Assembly (NCBI GenBank): GCA_021234155.1
Contig: JAJEKV010000056.1
Coordinates: forward strand, 4,139,330 to 4,203,329
Length of the DNA stretch: 64,000 nucleotides
Direction of reading: 5' to 3'
Origin: Isoetes taiwanensis
Lineage: Eukaryota > Streptophyta > Lycopodiopsida > Isoetales > Isoetaceae
Translations under genes and position numbers: made by a program
Shown: positions 32,106 through 43,262 of the stretch, in pieces
Numbering within the stretch: the stretch's first letter is position 1
Layout of the letters: each line of letters starts with the position of its first letter
Notes under the pieces: generated by a model
Databases searched by the model: none
Seen by the model: the letters and a program-made list of their open reading frames with translations, nothing else
What the model was told of the DNA's origin: nothing

Positions 32106-32545
32106 CTCCTAGTTGGAGACGATGTGGACTTGGGCTTGGGATAAACTACTCCATCCTAAGGTGGTCGTGGTTTGGTGGCGATTCTTCACGATGCCCTCGG
32201 GTGAATGCGCTTTGTCCACATATTTGATCCTACGCCGCCGACCGCCTAATCGGGTAAAGCAAAGGGACGACCATTGAGCATTGTTTTTTTATATGATCAT
32301 CTCCAAACCGCTTGGTCTTGGTCGCTTTTCATGGATGCTCTAGTGAATTGCCCACCGTTAGATATGGGGGGAATATGGCTCGAGGTATATGCCCCCTTGA
32401 CATCCATCCCATAAACGTGATTTTGACCTCAATGGGGGTCAAACGCCGATGTGGCTCTATTTTCAAAGGGCCTGGGACATCCATTGCCGCGAATTTAAAT
32501 GTGATTTTGACCTCAACATAGCAACCGCCCAAATGAAGATGGCGC
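32106..32545 (+). pseudogene. LINE ORF2 zf-RVT region, unit 1
   Basis: The plus strand reads MWTWAWDKLLHPKV followed by WW and a decayed 'LHRCP' block, the start of the reverse-transcriptase zinc-binding (zf-RVT) region of plant LINEs ('W..LHPKV..F.WR.L'). Downstream, TIEHCFF and FHGCSSELPTVRYG follow in other frames. It is the partner of 52,130-52,560, where the reading is longer. The C-terminal end of this LINE lies beyond the Replitron (35,570-35,946). Confidence 0.6.
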
Positions 32546-33100
32546 TGTAAAGTTTACTAAAGTTTCAAAGAAACCGTAAACTTTTAAAGACGCCATTATT
32601 CCAATGTTTGTGCTTGAAAAAAAGCACAAGCTTCCCCGAACAAGAAACATCGATGGGCTTGATAACAAAGATTAAGAGGGAAGTCTGCTAGATTGGTCCA
32701 AAAAATGAAGATGGTTGGATAAAGTTAAAGCTCAGCTTTCATAGTTTCAAATGAACCACCAAACATTTATGCTAACTAAGAACTAAGCATTCCATGTCAC
32801 ATGCTTGTGCTTAAAAAAAAAATATGTTCGCCTCCAAAACTTCCAATCAATGGATAATAAGAAAAACTGCACGTGGTCCGGCCCTGTTAACAAAGATTAA
32901 GAGTTTACCCGATAGGATGAACTCAAGTCACAACTTAAGTCCGCAAGTTAAGGGACAAAATGAAGAGAATGAACTAAAAAAGAAAAGCATCCGAAATATT
33001 CCTTAAAACAAGGCTCTCTCAGAAAGTTGTCGTGATGCGCTGACATGCCAACCCCCTTTCAATGAGGATATGGAACTAAGCTAAGTAGCAGCCTAAGAAT
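32546..33100. other. No gene recognised (unit 1)
   Basis: Partner of 52,561-53,000. Contains short A-rich runs and is probably LINE-derived or other non-coding sequence before the Replitron tail. Confidence 0.35.
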
Positions 33101-33329
33101 GAATGCAACAACTTGAAGAATGACAAGCTAATTCATTGTAGTATCTTACACAAAACAAAACATAATGGCTAAAACCACACAACCCAGGGACCATATGATT
33201 AAAAAGAAGCAGATACTTGTGCATGGGCCCCAAATTAGAAGACATAAATAGGCCCGCTCTTAAAATAGAGAAGAGTAGAAGAAAAGCTACCTATCTCGCA
33301 AAACCACATACCCAGGAAAGCGCTGATGT

Positions 33330-33450
33330 TAAGGAAAGAAGGTGAAGCAGAATCGAGTCGGAAAGAGACACAGACTGGGGATTCGAACCCCTCAGTAGAA
33401 GGCGCACCCCAGTACCCCCACTTAAAGGCGTGGGCTATTCCTATGCACAT
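33330..33450 (-). other. tRNA-like (B-box) tail of Replitron B
   Basis: The minus strand reads GAGGGGTTCGAATCCCC (33377-33393), a perfect T-arm/B-box. It is followed by agtctgtgtctctttccgac, and preceded by cttta(a)g(t)gg and the tatgcacatgcagatgcaat block shared with copy C. See the copy A entry. Confidence 0.55.
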
Positions 33451-33701
33451 GCAGATGCAATCAGACCATGTTTTCCCATGAGTTTTTGAGTTTTCGCTTT
33501 TTTTTTCGACATTCAATGCCATGAAGCCAAAGAAGCAGAAAACTGGTTTTCCCAAGCAAAGACAAGCATTTTTTAGCTGGACCATCCATTCATTTGTGAG
33601 CCATTTTCCATGTTTTGCCACTTTTTTTCCCTTTTCTCATTCCCACACCGCCAACACGAAAGTTAACACGCTAGCAAGCAAACCAAGCAAATCACATAAT
33701 T

Positions 33702-35235
33702 TTAGTTGTTGTTCATGACAACATGAAGCCGCTCGCAAAAGCATCAATATCACCGCATTCCCCGTAAGAAGTGCCCGCAAGGTTCATATGCCCGATATAC
33801 CGCCGCTCATCCCAGTGGGTGACCTCCACCTCTTCCCATTCCATATGAGACACTTCTTCCAATGCGCAGAAAGAGCCTCCCAAGTCGCGATCCTAAAAAC
33901 AACCGGACAGAGGCGCCCACGACCCGCTGTGGTGTTACAGCAACAACACTTGCCACAACATCCAGCCACCGCACACGCCCCTGCTCGGAGAAGACAACAT
34001 GAGAGGGGCAAAAGATTGTGGGATTACATCATGGACACTTGGCCCCGAGCAAGAGGTCTCAGGCGGAGGGGAAGATGGGCCCTCCTCATCACTTTCAATG
34101 TTAATGACGCCATCACCGGCCTCATCCCAACAGTAGCTAGATCGGCCGCTAACAGCAGCCCCATTCCCAACCTCCATACCAAGACGATCCATCTCTATTC
34201 CTGCATAGTAACCGCAAACAAAGATACAAAATCAAAGCAAACAAAGACATATGTACAAAAGTGTGCAGCCCCCTACAACGCACAAGTCACCCAATGTGTA
34301 ACTGTTGTGTCAAGAGGGATGAAGTCAGTTTGTGCATGTCCCCAACAGCCTCGGTTCAATTCAAGATCCCTCCCTTCCACAAAATTCTCATCCATGTCTC
34401 CGTATGCAGCCTCGTCTCCGTGATCTTTTTCCTACTCTCTTCTAAACTGGGCCTAATGGTTTCCATCCCACTGGATCCCATACAGCACATCTACAATCCG
34501 CTATAACGCCACTGGGTTCAGCTTGTCAAAGCAAGCGCCTTCAATTCTATGCTCAAAGATAAAGGCAGATAGAAGGAAGGATCCATTTAGTAGACAACAC
34601 AAATTTCTGCTCTAAGCATCCTAGTGCTAGAGCTCGATGCCTTCCACCATGATAGTTTACAAAATGAAGAGCTCTTTTCCCAACAAGTTTCATATCCGAA
34701 CTACACATGCTGAATGTCCCCTTGCACATATACAAAGAAGTGCTGTGTCCTTCCCCATCTCCAATTGGCGCTCCAAACATTCTTTTTTGTGTAGCTTGAA
34801 GGGGCTTCCCCCATATCCTTTCATGCAAATCCTATGAGCCCCTCAAAACAATGGAGTCAGATTCTTAATGCCTTTGTACATAAGGGACAACCCCCCACAG
34901 CTTCTTAGCCCCACCCAAACCTCGCTTCATGGCCAAATTCGACTACTCTAGGGGACTTGAGAGCTAGCCTAAACACACACCGGTAATGCGTGTGATCTAG
35001 GTCACTCCCTCTCCACAAGAAAGACCATACACATACAAGCCCTCCCTAATTTAATCAAAGATGTCATAGAACTCGGGGTGCATCCTTGCTCGCCACACCT
35101 GTGGCAACACCGGACGCCTATGAGGCCTATGCCTTCATCCTCACATTCGTAGCATTTCCACGCCAGACTCGCTAAGAGGACTTTCGCTGCCTTCTATTCT
35201 CCGCCTCGGCAGTTTCTTCTAGCATCCCTCCTCAT
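33702..35235 (-). pseudogene. Replitron-type Rep, copy B, heavily decayed
   Basis: The start ATG at 35235 and the end (ATGAACAACAACTAA, stop 33702-33704) match copies A and C. The HUH region is readable in one frame as GSDLDHTHYRCVFRLALKSP (near 35,010-34,955), that is HTH at the HUH position. The YxxK region is lost: the GYCMKD of A and C reads GFA-stop-KD here. In the C-terminal part, GVINIESDEEGPSSP and SVHDVI match copy A's EVIDLTSDED and SIHDVI blocks. There are many indels. Part of this decay may be sequencing error (see findings). Confidence 0.65.
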
Positions 35236-35307
35236 GGAAAGAAAAGAAATAAAAGAAGAAATAAGAGAAGCGAATGAAGCTCACCGGCGAAGGCGCCCAA
35301 GCTCAAT

Positions 35308-35318
35308 GCATTTATACG
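35308..35318 (-). promoter_or_regulatory. TATA-like box of Replitron B
   Basis: The minus strand reads acgTATAAAtgc, 77 bp before the Rep ATG, in register with copies A and C. Confidence 0.4.
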
Positions 35319-35569
35319 TACATATTGGCGGCTTCCCCATCTTATCCACTCCCACGATGCCGAACGACAAGCATGGCCTTTCCAAACATAGCGCCTACAT
35401 CCGCCTGGCCTATTTACTAACCATTCGCAATGCACCCTAAATGAAATAAAATGGCAAAGATTCCCTTACGCCCGACAGGTAATGCTGATACAATACACCC
35501 CAATAACCATTACAACCTTATGTTACAAACATACCCTTTCACAAACTAGCAAACTATATCATGTGACAT

Positions 35570-35946
35570 TGACAAGTCGCCAGTGCTTTTGGCTATTTAT
35601 CCGGATACTTGGAATAAGGTGCGAGTCAAGCATTTCATTTGGCATCGAGGATGGTTGTTGTGGTCCATTTGGAAGCGCGGAAGATTGTGTATCTTTCGTG
35701 GTTTGATATTCCTGGAGCAGAGTCCTCCATGATGACTGACAAGGTAGAATCACTAAGGCCTACCATTGTTCTTCGCTGTTCCCAAGCCAAACAATTGATA
35801 TTTGAGTCCTATTTGAGGTGTGTTGTCTTATGCATAGGTTGGTGGTTCTATTCTGAATCATGATTATCCTCTCGAGATTTTATTCCCGCATTTGTATCCG
35901 CTTTTTGGCTTAGTGTTTCAATAAAGCTTGTCGCTCTTCAAAAAAA
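35570..35946 (+). pseudogene. LINE ORF2 C-terminus and poly(A), unit 1
   Basis: The plus strand reads IWHRGWLLWSIWKRGRL then IFRG, the 'W..L.WS.W..RN.RIF' block that ends plant LINE ORF2 proteins. About 200 bp of 3' sequence follow with AATAAA (about 35,920) and a run of A (35,940-35,946). Its zf-RVT region is at 32,106, so the Replitron and its flanks (about 3 kb) appear inserted into the LINE. Confidence 0.55.
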
Positions 35947-36134
35947 ATTATGAAATCACAATGGAAGTAACAAACTCTTATATATCGTTAAGAATTCTTC
36001 CTTAGAATTATTTTTTGTAAAAAATTATGCATGCGATAACTAAAGTTTATATTGTTGGTGTTGGAGTTTATAATAGACTTTGTTATAAATGGATTAGACT
36101 TTCAACAGGTAAGTTCTACTAGACGGCATCCTAA

Positions 36135-37021
36135 AATTTTTTCCTAAATTTTTTTTTCCACATTCTAGAACTTCGGCATGTACCGCAGAAGAGTGCGGTT
36201 AGGTCGATCCTCGAGCCATTGGCCTCGTTGTCTCCGCTTCAGATAACAGCCGGAAGTTGATTGAGATTGAATGTTTTCTCTATTTTCTCTAAATAGGATG
36301 CTGAATAGGTTCCCTCTTCTGTAGTGTTTTCTTTATTTGCACATCACGGTTTTGGTATCAAGGCAATGGGTTGTCTTTTTCAAATGTGTGGTTCTCTCGC
36401 TACAATCTCTTTGGACCTAATAATCTCACAAGGGTTTCCGCTATAATCTCCGATCAGCCAAGCCGTATAAACCGAAGATATGATCCAACATGAGAAGTTT
36501 TGCCCTCATTTTGACAAGAACCAATCGACTCTACTTTCTCATTGATTTGAGAACCGCGATAATTCCCTAGATTTGTGCTTCGCTTCTATTTTGTGGATAT
36601 ATTTAAGAATCAATTTTTCTTTAGATTCTCTGTAAACTTTGATGCATTGATTTTCATTAATTTGTGCTTAGGACATCACTAGAACTGGAGGTAGAGCATT
36701 TCTTGAAGTCGAGGAATGCGGAACAACCAAGAAAGGTTGATCATGAATAGATAAAGAAATAACAATGGGAGCTTGAATTGAGACTAAGGTAAGGCTAAAC
36801 ATATGCCCCGAAATGCACGAGGACCCGATGAAAGCTTGCAAAGGCCTCCTTCTCGTGATCAAGCGTAGACAAATTTGGACCATTCAAAGCTTAAGGTCCA
36901 ACTTTTATAAGGTTCACCTTCACCACTATACAATCCGATAAAATGCTAATCCACCGGTATCGTAAAATGCAAATCCTTGGACCATTCATGATAGAGTGTG
37001 AGATATGAACTCCCAGTCTAT
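36135..37021 (+). repeat. Tandem duplication, unit 2, left part
   Basis: Matches 27,930-28,813, then is broken by the 12-kb transposon at agtctat (37015-37021). The continuation of the unit is at 49,008. It carries the 5' part of the DUF4283-like remnant on the minus strand. Confidence 0.85.
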
Positions 37022-37399
37022 AACCATCATTCAATTAAATTGGGATTATGTCTTAATTTTGGGATAAATTTTATATTGCACTTTTAGTAACTTTGTTAAA
37101 TTCACTTTTTAGTAACTTTGTTGCCCTTAGACTAGAATAGACGCTAACATATAATCACACACGGAATATAAATTCACACCTTAACTTCAAATTACAAAAA
37201 TCATATATCATGAAACTCAAGTAGTACACAACTTTTATTAAAAGTGATTGATACATAGTAATCGTTTATCATTTTTCCACCAACATCCCCAAGGATATGA
37301 GAACCTTATTCCTTACATCCCGAGGTATTGTAACTCTCATTGTTTTTACTAGGAATAGTTTTGGAGTCCATGAGTACAATACGGTTTCAATGTTCAGCC

Positions 37400-40195
37400 A
37401 AAGATCGATCACTAGGATTTCTCCTCCACCTCTTTGTCCAACAATCAATATCTTTCTTTATCGGTGACATTACTCAACCGATGTACGGGACACCACCATT
37501 CCACGCCAAGCGACCTTATTGAAGTTAACATCACCTTCTTTTCTTTGCAAATATTCTGAGATAGTCCATCCCAACCACAATCGGATAGGTTCCTAGATCT
37601 GCCGGTTTTACTACTACAAATTGGTGGCACTCCACGCCAGTAGAAGGTTCATAACAATCCATGCCTAGATATTTTGGCCTATCCTTCTTAAGACCAACAT
37701 AGTGTTTATCAGATTGAGGGAGGAGCATATGCCTTCACAATGCTACTAATGGTACCATCATCTTAAATCCGACCGACTAATGTTTTCCACTTACTTAGGG
37801 AACCACCCTTCCAAGAAATGCTCAGGATGTGTCTACCTCATCCAACAAGTTGATCACCTTCTTCCAATAATCTATCAATGCACGATTAGTCTCATCGAAT
37901 TAGTTTGCCAATGCTTGATGTAGTCATTGATGCCATCCTTAGTCAAGCCCAATTGCTTGACTTCTTCAGCTTGGTTTTAGAGCTTTGGTTGACCAGGGAG
38001 GTATCATAGGCTTGCCATTTGCATCCCTGCGCCAGCCAAATTTGCCCCACCTCCACTTCTCCTCTGAAGGTCTCATTTTCCATTGCATGATTGAATCCCT
38101 TCTCTCACCCAAAAGTGAATTGAAGAGGTCTAGAATGACCTTCCATGTCGAGAGCATAACCATCCACAAAACTCTTCCAATCAGGCACTTCTTCTATGAT
38201 AGATCCTATAGGAGATGGATTTGTACATCCATGAAATATTTCCAATAGCTCGGAAAGTTGGTAACCGTCTGTTGCCTCAATACATGACTATATTTTCCAA
38301 ACAATGCATCCACATCCTCATGAGTATGTCGGGCATTAGGAACCCCAAATTGACTCTTTTCAAAAATACCCACAAATTAAGTAGGATAGGAAAGAAAACA
38401 TCCACCTATTCTTATTTTGACCAAAGACAATTATCTAGTTGCAAGAGGAGCTTTCGGGCAGATCTCGAGGTTTAGCACGAGATGTTGAAGCTCCAACATG
38501 TTCATTAGGTCCATTCCTCCTAAATCTTGCCTTGCTAAACTTTTCAATACTATTAGGGGTTCCATCCAACAATGCACTATGTAGTGCCCGGCTAGTCAGG
38601 ATCCCGTAGGGTGACCATTGTAACCCTTCTCATAGTTTCTTAAACACCTCATGATACTCCCAATGTGAAAATCTGGACCATCACTCCACAACTCTAAACC
38701 TGAAAATGGCCATAATAGGTGCGAGGATCGCCCATGCAATATTGCCCGGGCCATTGAAATCTGCAAAGGGTATGATCTTCCACATGACTTAGGAATGTAC
38801 TTGAATTGTGGAAGACAAGTCTTCGTTGGTCCATTTTATCATGTATAATACATAGATAGTTATTAGGTTCCATTGCAGATAAGGTCCTCCACATCCAATA
38901 AGTTGATCTACATGATAGTTGATCCGTCATATGGTCCTTCATATGTTCCCCTTATCTTTGCCCTTAGACTTGGTTTTAATAAGTCTTATCTAGTGTCTCC
39001 TTCAGCTTAGCACATAAACACTTGGCAAAAGTTGTTTGAAGTTGCTATGGTCACATGCTTGAAATGTTATTCCATAGCCTACTAAACCTTTTGGGATATA
39101 GAGGCCACCCAAGTTTCCGGAACAATGCATTTATTTCCTCTAATATGCTCTTTTGGGTACAATGGGATGGCAATCTCTTTTCAACAATAACTCTACCCCG
39201 TTCATCCTTCTTACTCTTATGTGGCATGTTTTACGCATTGAAATCCACATATCTTTCAAATATTTCCTTTCTGACTATAGTTCTTGAGGTAGGCCTTACC
39301 AGGCCGGTGTTCCCATGCAATGCAATTTTACTACCATTTTCATGTCTCTTTTGCCAGTTGTGCCAAGAAGAGGTTGGAATTCCATGTATAGCCATCCATG
39401 CTTTTGAACATATCCACTTTCCATTCAATGGGAATCTTTCTTTCTTGATCTTTCATCCTCAATTGCATAGCCAAATATGGTGTACATGAAATTCCCTCGC
39501 TTATCACACTTATGTTTCGATATGTAGCTCTTGCTCCCCACCAACTCCTCTATTGTGAACATTCTAACACAAGAAGCCCAACAACATTCACCTCCTCTAA
39601 CCTTCATCATAGCTTCAGGAGAACAATCATGTCGACTTGCATCTTTTGGTGGGATAATGTTTGAAAGTTGGAAGTGGCCTCTTGCTTTAACATGTGAACA
39701 TTGTTGACAATGGTTCTACATCTATAGGAAACGTGTAGTTCCCCTCCGGTTGAATACTGCCCCTAGGCCATGCAACAATAGTTGGAACCTCTAGTTGCTT
39801 CACACAAGCTAGGCATTCTTGTTTGCACCGAACCCTTTTCCTTCCAATTGTCATATAATTTGAGATTGCCACACCTAACCTGTCCTCCCCTAATCTTTCA
39901 TCATTCAACGCATTGATAGGATCTCCAGAACAATAATCCCTTCTCCCATGCCTCTCTGTTTGCATGCATGCGGGGATCTTGACCTTCTTGTTTTTCCAAT
40001 CAACCAGAGTATAAAGTACAATTTCCTTTCCTTTGGCATCATCCTTTTCATTTGAGGTCTTTTCCTTTCCTTTGCCATCATCTTTGTCATCTTCATCCTT
40101 TTCATTTCGGGTCTTTTTCCTTTTCTTTTCCCATCATCTTTGTCATCTTCATTAGTTAGGTTTGGGGGATTTAGCATTTTGCATGCCATTGACCT
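37400..40195 (-). pseudogene. DUF7869-type transposon protein, multiply frameshifted
   Basis: Read on the minus strand from 40,195. It opens with MACKMLNPPNLTNED and Lys-rich repeats, then a Cys-bearing stretch (CKQECLACVKQLEVPTIVAW near 39,800; SKHKCDKRGNFMY near 39,500). The core follows: LCIIHDKMDQ (about 38,830-38,850), QLDNC then RWMFSFLSYL (about 38,430-38,370), and HTHEDVDALFGKYSHVLRQQ (38,328 downward), then EEVPDWKSFVDGY and MEGHSRPLQFTF in another frame (about 38,190-38,110). The DUF7869 family has the same order: 'HDKMDH', 'Q.DN..RDNKNR...', 'VGHTHEDID..F'. The acidic residues of these blocks are candidates for a metal-binding catalytic site, and I infer that this is the transposase. 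At least four frame changes make it non-functional as written. The gene starts near the AT-rich repeat and points to the left TIR. Confidence 0.62.
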
Positions 40196-40204
40196 AAAAT
40201 GCAT

Positions 40205-40560
40205 AAAAACCTATAGTAAGTTAGCATATCCAAATAACATCTCCTAACATGTTCTTAAATGAAAGTTAACTTTTAATAATAACCTTAATAACCTATAATA
40301 ACTTAATCTATAATAATAATAAGTGAACCTATAATATATTAACTTATAATAACCTTAAATGTTGTAACCTTAAAATTTCTTCTAAATTCAAATTCATAAA
40401 CTTTTAAACTTATAACCTTATTTATGAACTTAAAAATATTAACCTTAACTTATAAACCTTAAAACTATTAACCTTAAAACTATTAACCTTAAATCTATTA
40501 ACCTTAAAACTATTAACCTTATAAATCTTATAACTTATAACCCTTGTAATAAATTTTCAT
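40205..40560. repeat. AT-rich (aacctta)n-like tandem
   Basis: About 350 bp of irregular units around ttaaccttaaaactattaac and aaccttataa, essentially lacking G on the plus strand. It lies just upstream of the DUF7869 gene, between the two divergent genes of the 12-kb transposon. Confidence 0.8.
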
Positions 40561-40689
40561 GGAAGTTATTATGGCGCTTGATGCAATTTTAATTTTAGTT
40601 ATTATTTCAGGTTACAATCCTTTCCAACTTTTCGATCTCTCTTTCCGATCCAACTTTCCAACTTTCTGTCTCTCTTTGATCTTCTCTTA

Positions 40690-41225
40690 AGCATGTCGGC
40701 TTTACGGCGGCTTTCGAGCATCTCATCTGTCATCGGCACTACGCTTTCTTTTTCGACTTCAATCTCGTTTGCTTCAATCCTCTGCGCTACTGCTTCTCTT
40801 CTAATTGCTTCTCGACTTTTTAGGCTTCTATCGCTTCGGCACTACGCTTTTTACGCTTTCGGCTTCTATATGCTTTTTCGGCTTCTATATGCTTTTCGGC
40901 TCAATACAAGGTTCTATCGGGTTTGTAGGCTCTATACAAGGTTTTACGGTTTTTGGCTTTTGACTCTCTACAATCTCGACTTTGAATAACTTTGGTTTTG
41001 TGTTTAAAACTTCATTTTGCTATTGCTTTTCTCCAAATTAATTTGCTATTGCTTTTCGGCTTCTTAAGGCTTCTCGAATCACTTCTTAAGGTTTCGGGTT
41101 GGTATTCTTGTTATTTACATAAAGTAGTTATTTTCCATAAAGCATGTTATTTACTTTTACATGCATCGGTCCTAAAGTGCCCTACCTTGAATTATCTCGT
41201 GATCTTGCCGATTCCCTCTGCTCTT
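40690..41225 (+). repeat. Pyrimidine-rich repeats (ttcggcttctatatgct)
   Basis: Repeated motifs include cggcttctatatgctttt (about 40,860-40,905), ttctctttccgatc, gaggctctatacaaggttttac and ttgctattgcttttc. They produce a 98-codon Leu/Phe/Arg frame that is a composition artefact. Confidence 0.65.
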
Positions 41226-41460
41226 ATTCTATTTCACTAGCTCTTCCTCTATCACGTTTCCTAATTAATGATCTAAAATAATGAAGTTATTCTATTTCAC
41301 CAGTCTTCCTCTATTTCACTAGCTCTTCCTCTATCTGTTCTAATTAATGATCTTAAATAATGAAGTTATTCTATTTCACTAGCTCTTCCTCTATCACGTT
41401 TTATTTCATATCGTCTATGATCTGCTCTATGATCTAGATCATAGATCATAGATCATAGAT
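41224..41460 (+). repeat. 63-79-bp tandem units and an 18-bp perfect palindrome
   Basis: ttattctatttcac starts units at 41224, 41287 and 41366, each continuing with agctcttcctctatc, taattaatgatct and aaataatgaag. The middle unit has a partial internal duplication. They run into ctatgatctagatcatag (41427-41444), a perfect palindrome, followed by further atagatcat units. Confidence 0.85.
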
Positions 41461-43260
41461 CTTCACTAGCTTTTCCTCTATCGCTTCTAAATAATGAACT
41501 AAAACAATGAACTAAATATTGAACTAAACAAGGAGTATTATTATTATATATCTGCTCTAACGGCTTTTTATTTTTGAATTTCATTGCATTCGTGATTATG
41601 CATTTTGTTAGAATAATATGTTGGAATGGGAGAACATCCGCATTTCTATTTTTGGGTTACGTTTCCACTAGGTTAATCAAATCGCAGTAGCGCTTTTAGT
41701 TTGGCATTTCATTTCATACTCTATACAAATGTCCAGCGGTGGCGTGTGAAATAGATCTGTGCTAATTACTTTCTCGTTCTAGTGCCATGGATTTTCCCTT
41801 ATGCATGACACCTGCTGGTTCAAATACACCGGCTGGTTCTAGTTCCCCGGGCGACCATCAACTCCCGACAATACAAGATATTACTTTGAGGTGTCTGCTC
41901 AAAACGTTCAAAGAGAGTTGGAGAATCCATTAGACAACTGCTATCAGGGGCCATGGGTACACTTCCATCATCTATGGACATATCGGACTCCTCATGCTCT
42001 TAGTAAGGCTCATGCCCTTAAAATAAGTACAAGGATTTGATTTATAGTATCGGGATCGATACAACACTCGGGTTTGGAGACTTCGACATCCTCGAAAGAT
42101 GAGGATCTGTCATATCGAGGGGTGGTTGGTGGGACTTCTTAGCGGGATTGGGCAGATGAAGTGGGCTGTCTCGACATATTACACAGAGATAGAAAGAATT
42201 GGCGCTGGCGCATTTTGCGAGAAGAAGAAATGTACATAACTTTTTGGAATATGAATACAAACTTCGCTTTGGCGCAATTTTGCCTATGCACTATACTTTT
42301 ACGTCATTAGTTTATTTTTTTTTTATATATGAAAACATTGAAAATCATTGATGATGCCCTCCCCGGTGATGACCAACCCAAGAAACTACATATTTTCATT
42401 AATGTGTAGTTTCATGGGGTTGATAAATCTGCAAAGACCATCCGAGAATTCAAAGTTCACAACATCAATGCGAGATGATATGATATATTCTTTTTTTTTT
42501 TTTGAATATCCAAATATACATACCTTTTCAGGACGTTCTTTTGGCCATTACAAATGTGCCCACGCTTTCACTGGCCGATGCCACCAGGGATGTCTTCTTG
42601 GAAGAGCCTCATCTTCATAATTGCGGTTTAGAATAGAAATCTTACTTCGGCTTGTTTCCAAGAGGAACACCATGACACATAGAACTTGGATTCAAATCTT
42701 CGATTTTACACAATCCCTACCGGCTTCAAGTTTCTTTGTTAAAAGATAGCATTCTTCTCCGGGATAATCGATAAAGAACCTTAATGCATTGTAAAAAATA
42801 GAGAGACTAAAAATTGAGAACAAAGAGAATGCATTAATTCACCATAGTTCGGCCAGACATCGAATGGGAATTGAAGGCCGACTCGACGAATGGATTGAAG
42901 GCTCGATGTCGATCGAATGGGATCGAACGGATCTTAGGCGCTCACGATAGTCGATTGTTCTTAGGCTCGATACTAGGAATGATCTTGGGCTCGATAGTAG
43001 GTGGCCGATTAGGTGGTAGTAGATTGCCACATATCGTTTCTTGAAATTAATAATTAATTGTTATCTTGAAATTGCACTAAAAGAAAAACACAATTTAAAT
43101 TTGTAAATGGCGGGGGGCGGTTAATTAAAAGCGGTATAAATTTAAAAGGACGCGAATTTGAATTTCACGGTTTGTAAATCGACGGCCTAGATTATGAACG
43201 CGATACATATAAGTTTAAACCAAAACCCGATCTCATACTATCCTTGCAGTTCTATAGCGT
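41461..43260. other. Interior of the 12-kb transposon; no gene recognised
   Basis: Short frames only. Near 42,195 and 42,265 are ggcgctggcgcattttgcg and tttggcgcaattttgcc, which echo the GCGC-core hairpins further right. 42,489-42,503 is a T-run. Confidence 0.4.
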
Positions 43261-43262
43261 CT

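Larger units (their letters stand above)
27930..36134 (+). repeat. Tandem duplication, unit 1 (~8.2 kb)
   Basis: The first ~890 bp (27,930-28,810: ttttttcctaaatttttttt, ctcgagccattggcctcg, ttgattgagattgaatg ...) recur at 36,135-37,021. Everything from 28,807 to 36,134 recurs at 49,008-56,205, in order and orientation, with about 5-10% differences by eye. The junction near 36,134 (ctagacggcatcctaaaatt) joins the unit end to the unit start; the end of unit 2 (gacggcatcctgaattcttt, 56,193) shows the original downstream flank. Without the 12-kb insertion, the two units would be head-to-tail. Confidence 0.85.

Noticed and set aside
27930-37021. The ~890-bp direct repeats at 27,930 and 36,135 as LTRs of one retrotransposon
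   Set aside because: The sequence between them recurs after the second copy (49,008-56,205), so this is a tandem duplication. The repeats carry coding-like LINE remnants and lack TG...CA ends, a primer-binding site or a polypurine tract.
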